From: Nitrososphaeraceae archaeon
Lineage (GTDB): Archaea > Thermoproteota > Nitrososphaeria > Nitrososphaerales > Nitrososphaeraceae
NCBI GenBank assembly: GCA_021155845.1
Contig: JAJNBK010000050.1
Coordinates: 1-6,066 of the forward strand
DNA length: 6,066 nt
Direction: 5' to 3'
A model generated the notes under the pieces. The model had not been told where the DNA came from. It saw only the letters and a list, made by a program, of their open reading frames with translations, and searched no databases. The position numbers and the translations under genes were made by a program. Shown here in pieces: positions 1-4,797 of the stretch. Positions within the stretch are counted from its first letter, which is position 1; the number at the start of each line of letters is the position of its first letter.

Positions 1-2
1 AT

Positions 3-68
3 TTACCTGATTTGATTCTTCATAACTCTGAAGAGAATTCAGTAGTAAGTAAAACTATCAGAGAATGA
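3..68 (+). CDS. Possible C-terminal tail of an upstream gene, cut by the left edge
   Basis: Of the three plus-strand frames at the left edge, only this one stays open, for 21 codons, to a TGA at 66-68; the other two stop within the first 15 bases. The tail would end in SKTIRE. If real, the gene converges on the CBS-domain gene, with 20 nt between the two stop codons. The stretch is too short to name a family, and 21 open codons can occur by chance, so this is only a candidate. Confidence 0.3.
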   Translation, partial: LPDLILHNSEENSVVSKTIRE

Positions 69-79
69 AAGAAAAGATC
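61..79 (-). terminator. Possible U-rich terminator of the CBS/zinc-finger gene
   Basis: Read on the minus strand, the stretch starting about 10 nt after the stop codon at 89-91 is pyrimidine-rich, with the core CTTTTCTTTC. Archaeal RNA polymerase typically ends transcription at U-rich tracts without needing a hairpin, so the composition and place fit. No stem-loop was seen. A palindrome TAGAATTCTA at 82-91 overlaps the stop codon but is not followed by its own T run. Confidence 0.3.
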
Positions 80-88
80 ATTAGAATT

Positions 89-685
89 CTACGTACTGTT
101 AGAATGAATTGCCTTTACGTGTTTTGACAACAATTCTTTGTTGTTATATTGATTACTGCAATGAGGGCAAGTCAATACGTCTCTTTTATCCATAAGAGAT
201 GTGGAAGCAAACGGACTCATTATACAGACGGCTGAATCGGATTTGAATGCATTCATTGTCTGCACCACCGCCTTCTCTGTTTTTGAAATAATGTCATCTC
301 TACTTATAGTACCATAGACTTTAGAATCTGAACTTACTACTAGTTGTCTTATATTATGTTTTTCCATTGCGGCGAGTGCATCTAAAATCGTCACTTCTGG
401 CGGTACAGATATTATTGGCGAGGACATTATTTCCTCAAGGCGTGTACGCGCTGGTAATTTATGCAATGATATTAACCGATATAAGACATCAGTTTTAGAT
501 ACTAGGCCTATTATTTCCTTCTTTGTGTCTGATACTAGAACAGAGCGGATGGAGAGATCTCGCATAGCAGTTATAGCATCCGCTGCTGTTTGTAATCGGT
601 CTAAAATTGCAATATTTCGCTGCAATATTGATGAAACAGGCATAGATAAAAATGATTTAGGAAAGGAAGCACAGGAGCGATTCAT
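89..685 (-). CDS. CBS-pair protein with C-terminal C2H2 zinc finger
   Basis: From the ATG at 685 the protein has 198 residues. Two CBS repeats occupy roughly residues 15-73 and 84-139. Repeat one contains RSVLVSD...IIGLVSKTD and repeat two contains IRQLVVSSD...VYGTISRDD, the usual beta-strand and glycine pattern. CBS pairs generally bind adenosine nucleotides and act as regulatory or energy-sensing modules. A linker of about 30 residues leads to a C-terminal finger with C173-x2-C176-x12-H189-x4-H194, the classic C2H2 spacing, which could bind nucleic acid or a protein. No catalytic domain is present, so a regulatory role is inferred and the target is unknown. The start is uncertain: TTG at 706 adds seven residues, and ATG at 643 begins right at the first CBS repeat. 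I prefer 685 because a TATA-like TTATAT at 732-727 would place transcription start near 703, leaving a short leader. The gene diverges from dph6. Confidence 0.82.
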   Translation of the reverse strand: MNRSCASFPKSFLSMPVSSILQRNIAILDRLQTAADAITAMRDLSIRSVLVSDTKKEIIGLVSKTDVLYRLISLHKLPARTRLEEIMSSPIISVPPEVTILDALAAMEKHNIRQLVVSSDSKVYGTISRDDIISKTEKAVVQTMNAFKSDSAVCIMSPFASTSLMDKRDVLTCPHCSNQYNNKELLSKHVKAIHSNST

Positions 686-726
686 ATGACAATGCCTATC
701 AGACAAGGATTGAGAAATTAGTTATG

Positions 727-731
727 ATATA

Positions 732-732
<1 letters not shown>
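727..732 (-). promoter_or_regulatory. TATA-like box for the CBS/zinc-finger gene
   Basis: Read on the minus strand this is TTATAT. Its centre lies about 44 nt before the ATG at 685 and 23 nt before the alternative TTG at 706. With the usual archaeal spacing of 25-27 nt, transcription would start near 703. The adjoining TA repeat offers many alternative TATA registers, so the exact box cannot be fixed from sequence. Confidence 0.35.
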
Positions 733-773
<41 letters not shown>

Positions 774-820
774 CCAGAAGATTTTTTTTGAATAAAATTG
801 TCATTGCCATTATCAAGCAG

Positions 821-828
821 TTAATAAA
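821..828 (+). promoter_or_regulatory. TATA-like box for dph6
   Basis: TTAATAAA is centred about 26 nt before the ATG at 851, the distance expected when transcription begins at or next to the start codon. No Shine-Dalgarno sequence precedes that ATG, which suits a leaderless mRNA, a common arrangement in Archaea. This supports the start at 851 over the TTG at 788. Confidence 0.4.
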
Positions 829-850
829 GGCGATCTTTTCATCATTTACA

Positions 851-1573
851 ATGAGGCTCGTTTCACTCTTCTCAGGAGGAAAGGATAGTACTTTTTCAAT
901 ATTTAAGATGAAGGAGATAGGACACGAAGTAGTATGTTTGATTACTATGCAACCTCAGACAGATGATAGCCTATTATTTCACTATCCAAACAGCGCGCTG
1001 ACAAAGCAACTTGGAGAAGCCATGGGTATCCCATCCTTTAGATTTACCCTAAAGAAATCAACAAAAGAAGAGGAAGTTAATTCACTTGAATATGCAATTA
1101 AAAAGATAAAATCTATTCATAATATTCAAGGATTAGTTCACGGGGGAATATCTAGTATTTTTCAAAAAAACAAATTTCAAATAGCTTGTTCAAAACAAGG
1201 CCTTGAAACATTTACTCCACTATGGGGAGTCGAGCCTTTGCAATACATGCATGATCTCATTGATAAGAAATTCTGTATTAAAATCGTTGGTGTTTCTACT
1301 ATGGGATTAGATGAGAGTTGGCTTGGAATTACATTGGATAAGAATTCATTATATAAATTAGAATCTTTGAGCAAAAAATATGGATTTAATATAACATTCG
1401 AAGGAGGTGAAGCCGAGACCTTGACTCTAGATTGTCCTCTGTTTAAGAAAAGATTAAAGATAAAGGATGCCAGAGCTCACTGGGATGGACAGAGGGGAAT
1501 ATTTGAAATATTGGAAGTTGCATTAATATCAAAGCAATCTTGTCATGTTAGACAATTTAAGAACAGGTCTTAG
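851..1573 (+). CDS. dph6: Diphthine--ammonia ligase (Dph6 family)
   Basis: The 240-residue protein matches archaeal Dph6 proteins, which use ATP and ammonium to amidate diphthine, the last step of making diphthamide on a histidine of elongation factor 2 in the cytoplasm. The N-terminal PP-loop SGGKDS (residues 8-13) binds ATP. Family signatures follow: GGISSIFQKNK (98-108), GLDESWLG (152-159) and the strongly typical EGGEAETLTLDCPLF (184-198). I place the start at ATG 851 because the PP-loop strand begins there as in other family members. An upstream TTG at 788 would add 21 residues of hydrophobic, low-complexity sequence with no family counterpart. Length fits the single-domain archaeal form, without the RidA-like domains of eukaryotic Dph6. 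The last 29 nt overlap srp54, suggesting co-transcription. The family assignment is firm; the enzyme activity is inferred from it. Confidence 0.9.
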   Translation: MRLVSLFSGGKDSTFSIFKMKEIGHEVVCLITMQPQTDDSLLFHYPNSALTKQLGEAMGIPSFRFTLKKSTKEEEVNSLEYAIKKIKSIHNIQGLVHGGISSIFQKNKFQIACSKQGLETFTPLWGVEPLQYMHDLIDKKFCIKIVGVSTMGLDESWLGITLDKNSLYKLESLSKKYGFNITFEGGEAETLTLDCPLFKKRLKIKDARAHWDGQRGIFEILEVALISKQSCHVRQFKNRS

Positions 1574-2912
1574 AACAGCCCTTAAAAAAATAGTAGGAGC
1601 ATCTGATGTTAACGAAGAGCTCATCGAATCTTTGTGTAAAGATGTCCAAAGGGCATTGCTTCAATCCGACGTCAATGTTAGATTGGTTTTAACAATAACC
1701 AATAATCTCAAAAGCCGCGCAATCAACGAGGCACCACCAAAGGGTCTATCAAGAAAAGATCACATAATTACTATTCTATATGGAGAACTGGCAAAGCTAC
1801 TTGGCTATACAGGAGAAACTATAAAAAACGTTGACAAATCGGTGGATTTGGACGAACAGATCGTCTCTTTCAAGCCTGGAAAGCAAAATGTGGTTCTGAT
1901 GCTCGGTGTTCAAGGCAGTGGAAAGACAACTGTGACTGCTAAATTCGCTCGCTGGCTGACAAGACATGGTTATAGGGTTGCAGTAATCGGAGCAGATACT
2001 TGGAGGCCTGGTGCGCTTACTCAATTAAAAATGAATTGTAGTAAAATCAATATTGAGGTATTTGGAGATGAAAATAACAAAGACGCTATTGAAATCGTGA
2101 GAGAGGGCTTGAAATACTACAGTACACAGAATATAGATGTTATAATTATCGATACTGCGGGAAGACACAAAGAAGAGAATGAACTTTTAGAGGAAATGAA
2201 TTCTATGTACAAAGTGGCATTACCCGACTTGGTTTTACTAGTAATAGATGGAACAATAGGCCAGCAAGCATACAACCAAGCCAGAGCCTTCCATGAAACT
2301 GCGCCTGTTGGCGGAATAATTATAACAAAACTTGATGGGACGGCCAAAGGTGGGGGTGCACTTGCAGCATCCGCTGCCACTGGAGCCAGAGTCATGTTCA
2401 TTGGTACAGGAGAACGGATTGACGACCTGGAACAGTTTTCACCTACGCGATTTGTTGGTAGAATACTGGGAATGGGAGATATTAAAGCCTTGCTTGATAT
2501 GGCAAAAAGTCTTGAAGTGCAAGCAGATGAAAGCCAAGCCAAGAGACTACTAGGAGGCAAGATGACTATAGAAGACTTTTACGGACAGATGGAAAACGTT
2601 GGTAAAATGGGATTTAAAAATGTAATCGACAATCTACCAGGTCTATCGGGCATGGTAAAAGAAGAACAGCTAGATGCTCTTCAAGGCAAGATGGAGAAAT
2701 GGAGATTTATTATTCAGTCAATGACTAAAGATGAAAAAAGAAATCCCGATATAATTAATGACTCTAGGAGAAAGCGAATAGCTAGAGGTGCTGGTATAAC
2801 CGAACATGATGTCAAAGAGCTGGTAAAGCAATACAACAACTCCAAAACGATGATGAAGCAGACTAAGGGAAGACAGATGCAAGGAATGTTAAGGAGATTT
2901 GGTATTGGTTAA
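1545..2912 (+). CDS. srp54: Signal recognition particle GTPase SRP54
   Basis: This 455-residue protein is the GTPase subunit of the signal recognition particle. It binds signal sequences emerging from the ribosome, and with SRP RNA and the receptor FtsY it delivers membrane and secreted proteins to the translocon. The N-terminal four-helix domain covers about residues 1-95. The G domain follows with G1 GVQGSGKTT (121-129), DTWRPGA (151-157), G3 DTAGR (203-207), G4 TKLDG (261-265) and GTGE (287-290). The M domain runs from about 310 to the end and holds the RNA-binding signature SRRKRIARGAG (407-417) and a Met/Lys/Gln-rich tail (MMKQTKGRQMQGM). Full length and intact, with every core motif present. 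The start ATG lies inside dph6 in another frame; no clear ribosome binding site precedes it, so reinitiation after dph6 or an internal promoter is possible. It overlaps pus10 by 8 nt. Confidence 0.97.
   Translation: MLDNLRTGLRTALKKIVGASDVNEELIESLCKDVQRALLQSDVNVRLVLTITNNLKSRAINEAPPKGLSRKDHIITILYGELAKLLGYTGETIKNVDKSVDLDEQIVSFKPGKQNVVLMLGVQGSGKTTVTAKFARWLTRHGYRVAVIGADTWRPGALTQLKMNCSKINIEVFGDENNKDAIEIVREGLKYYSTQNIDVIIIDTAGRHKEENELLEEMNSMYKVALPDLVLLVIDGTIGQQAYNQARAFHETAPVGGIIITKLDGTAKGGGALAASAATGARVMFIGTGERIDDLEQFSPTRFVGRILGMGDIKALLDMAKSLEVQADESQAKRLLGGKMTIEDFYGQMENVGKMGFKNVIDNLPGLSGMVKEEQLDALQGKMEKWRFIIQSMTKDEKRNPDIINDSRRKRIARGAGITEHDVKELVKQYNNSKTMMKQTKGRQMQGMLRRFGIG
2891..2896 (+). promoter_or_regulatory. 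Shine-Dalgarno sequence that decides the pus10 start
   Basis: AAGGAG is a strong match to the anti-Shine-Dalgarno end of archaeal 16S rRNA. It lies 8 nt before TTG 2905, an ideal spacing, but only 2 nt before TTG 2899, which is too close. It sits within the final codons of srp54, so ribosomes finishing srp54 could reload directly on pus10. Confidence 0.7.
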
Positions 2913-4041
2913 TGTCAACAATAACAAGATTCTTCTACAACAGCTAAAAAGGAACTACAATCTTTGCAAATATTGTCTTAAGAGACATATTCCATCAGTT
3001 AGAGTGACTCATGTATCACGTCAAGAGAATTGCTTTATATGCCATGGAATGATGAGTAACATAGATATAATTAATAGCAAAATTTTATCTTCAGTAAATA
3101 ATGTATACGAATTTGATAGTTTTTTAATTGGAGCAACAATTCCAACTGAATATTATGAACGAGAGGACCAAATCAGGGCAAAATTCAAGATAAGAGGGAA
3201 GGAAAATCTTAAAATTCAATTAATAAGAGAACTGAGAAGAAAATTTCTAAAAATAACAAAAACAAGACTTGACTTTTTAACGCCTGATATCTCGATAAAT
3301 ATAGCTATTGATAAGAATAATAATGTAGAAGTAATCGCAAGGAGCCGTCCGTTGCATTTCTTCGGCAGATATTTAAAGAAACATCGAGGTATAAGACAGA
3401 AACAAACAAAATGTAGTAGCTGTCGAGGGAAAGGTTGCGTAGTCTGTGATTATTCTGGCCTATCAGGCTATGATAGTATAGAGGGAATCATCGCAAAGAG
3501 GCTAATATCGATAACAGAAGGCCAAAATCCTAAATTTACCTGGGTCGGAAGTGAGGATGAAGAAAGCATAGTTTTAGGAAAAGGAAGACCGTTTTTTGCA
3601 AGTATATCAAATCCACGAAACCGTAAATTGGAAAATAATTTGCAATTCAGTGAAAATGGAATTCTAGTTACACTAAGTCCCAAATCGGATAATGTTATAG
3701 ATTCTTCTCTTGCATTTATCACAAAAATTAAAATTTTGGTAGAATGCGATAAAGCTCTCACAGAATCTGACATAGAAAATCTCAACGGTTATGGTGGATC
3801 TATAGTAAAATTTGAAAACAAATCAAGGCAATTTAATAAAAAAATCTATTCACTCAGGGTACAAAAAGTATATTCAAATCATTTTGCTATCACGGTCGTC
3901 GCAGATGGTGGATTCCAAGTCAAGCAATTCATTGGAGAAAGAGAGTATGCTAAACCCAATATTTCAGAAATTGTCGATTCTAATTGCAGATGTATTTCCT
4001 TTGATATTCTTGATGTAGATATGCAGAAACGTTTTTTTTAG
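2905..4041 (+). CDS. pus10: tRNA pseudouridine(54/55) synthase Pus10
   Basis: Pus10 isomerises uridines 54 and 55 in the T-loop of archaeal tRNA, replacing bacterial TruB. From TTG 2905 the protein has 378 residues. An N-terminal zinc site is formed by CKYC (21-24) and CFIC (43-46). A THUMP-like RNA-binding region follows. The family signature RPLHFFGRYLKKHRGIRQ lies at 148-165, then a Cys cluster CSSCRGKGCVVC (170-181). The catalytic block GSEDEESIVLGKGRPF spans 215-230, with D218 the likely nucleophile. The C-terminal catalytic half ends with ADGGFQVKQFI (333-343). The start must be non-ATG: an in-frame stop lies at 2890-2892 and no in-frame ATG precedes the first zinc-site cysteines; TTG 2899 is the only other candidate. 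Oddity: where I recall an Arg two residues before the catalytic Asp (GRED), this protein has Ser (GSED). The gene overlaps srp54 by 8 nt, consistent with translational coupling. Confidence 0.93.
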   Translation: MVNVNNNKILLQQLKRNYNLCKYCLKRHIPSVRVTHVSRQENCFICHGMMSNIDIINSKILSSVNNVYEFDSFLIGATIPTEYYEREDQIRAKFKIRGKENLKIQLIRELRRKFLKITKTRLDFLTPDISINIAIDKNNNVEVIARSRPLHFFGRYLKKHRGIRQKQTKCSSCRGKGCVVCDYSGLSGYDSIEGIIAKRLISITEGQNPKFTWVGSEDEESIVLGKGRPFFASISNPRNRKLENNLQFSENGILVTLSPKSDNVIDSSLAFITKIKILVECDKALTESDIENLNGYGGSIVKFENKSRQFNKKIYSLRVQKVYSNHFAITVVADGGFQVKQFIGEREYAKPNISEIVDSNCRCISFDILDVDMQKRFF

Positions 4042-4055
4042 ACTATGTCATTTTT
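4032..4055 (+). terminator. Possible weak U-rich termination tract after pus10
   Basis: A run of eight T residues (4032-4039) covers the last two Phe codons and the first base of the pus10 stop, and a second run of five T residues follows at 4051-4055. Archaeal polymerase can terminate at such runs. The next gene begins only 25 nt after the stop, so this may be partial attenuation or simply AT-rich coding sequence. Confidence 0.25.
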
Positions 4056-4066
4056 AGAGTATCCAG

Positions 4067-4762
4067 ATGGTTTTTAATTCTTTGCAAAAAGTAGAAGATT
4101 CATTAAATAGCGGACAATTACCTAAAAAAATTTATGATCTTATATTGCACAGATATGAAATAGTCACTAAAGGGATCAAAAGGATAGAAAATGCAGCGAG
4201 ATTAGAATATCCGTATTATTATGTTGAGCCTAATCTCGTTATTTCAACGTCACAGGTAGAGTCTTCACAATATGGTGTATTATTTGCAAGAACTATTCCA
4301 GTGGTAAGTGATAATAGGCGATTAAATGTTGTTATTCAAATAACTGCTCCCTTAATAGCATTCGGTCTGCTCGGAACTATTCATGCTATTTTAGCACACG
4401 AGTTTCTTCATTATCTTAATTTAATTAGTCGCATTATGAGAATGGGGATAATATCAGACTCAATATCTGGTACTTTATTCGAAGAGAGATACGAGGACTC
4501 GTCTCGATTAATGGAGCCCAGATCAGTTTTCAAGCATGATCGTACTTTGGTTGATCACATTACAAAGAAATTTCCAGAGGGATTTAGTGACATGCGACTA
4601 GAAGACAAAGTAGTTAACGAATGGATCAATAAGGAGCTTCCAACAATCAAAGTCACAATCGATTCTAATATCGTAAAATTACCCATTGAATTAATGGCTA
4701 ACCTACAAGTTGACGAACGGGTAAAACAAAGAATCATGGAATTCGAAAATAGAAAGCAGTGA
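4067..4762 (+). CDS. Uncharacterised protein with HExxH putative zinc-metalloprotease motif
   Basis: I do not recognise a named family for this 231-residue protein. The region at 87-110 is strongly hydrophobic (NVVIQITAPLIAFG, then LLGTIHAILA) and runs straight into HEFLH at 111-115, the zinc-binding and catalytic pattern of many metallopeptidases. An acidic cluster FEERYED (138-144) lies about 24 residues later and could give the third, glutamate ligand, as in gluzincins. The N-terminal 50 residues look helical and basic. The C-terminal part (from about 170) is charged, with no signal peptide or clear lipobox. The hydrophobic stretch before HExxH may be the buried active-site helix and need not be membrane-spanning. 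ATG 4067 is the first possible start after an in-frame TAG at 4055-4057; only a weak AGAG precedes it. It starts 25 nt after pus10 and ends 35 nt before the nucleotidyltransferase-kinase gene, so shared transcription is likely. Peptidase activity and substrate are unproven. Confidence 0.8.
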   Translation: MVFNSLQKVEDSLNSGQLPKKIYDLILHRYEIVTKGIKRIENAARLEYPYYYVEPNLVISTSQVESSQYGVLFARTIPVVSDNRRLNVVIQITAPLIAFGLLGTIHAILAHEFLHYLNLISRIMRMGIISDSISGTLFEERYEDSSRLMEPRSVFKHDRTLVDHITKKFPEGFSDMRLEDKVVNEWINKELPTIKVTIDSNIVKLPIELMANLQVDERVKQRIMEFENRKQ

Positions 4763-4781
4763 CATAAGGCGTTGACATAAG
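4760..4781 (+). repeat. Short direct repeat TGACATAAG
   Basis: The 9-nt word TGACATAAG occurs at 4760-4768 and again at 4773-4781, 13 nt apart. The first copy contains the stop codon of the HExxH gene. It fills most of the 35-nt gap before the next gene. It could be a small duplication or a regulator site, but chance is also possible in AT-rich sequence. Confidence 0.5.
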
Positions 4782-4797
4782 AAGAACTTTAATCACT

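Noticed and set aside
782..789. Run of eight T residues after the TA palindrome
   Set aside because: Considered as a terminator, but no plus-strand gene ends just before it, and T runs are common in this AT-rich region.
2332..2553. Plus-strand 73-codon frame inside srp54
   Set aside because: It is out of frame within an intact, motif-complete srp54 and shows no domain of its own; there is also no sign of a frameshift in srp54.
2117..2560. A 147-codon open frame on the minus strand opposite the SRP54 G domain
   Set aside because: It lies wholly antisense to a strongly conserved coding region, its translation is Ser/Pro/Ala-rich low complexity, and it has no recognisable motif; it is a reading-frame shadow.
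4045..4077. Ten-codon mini-ORF (MSFLEYPDGF) between pus10 and the HExxH gene
   Set aside because: It overlaps the next gene's start in another frame and has no good ribosome binding site. It could be a leader peptide, but nothing beyond its existence supports that.
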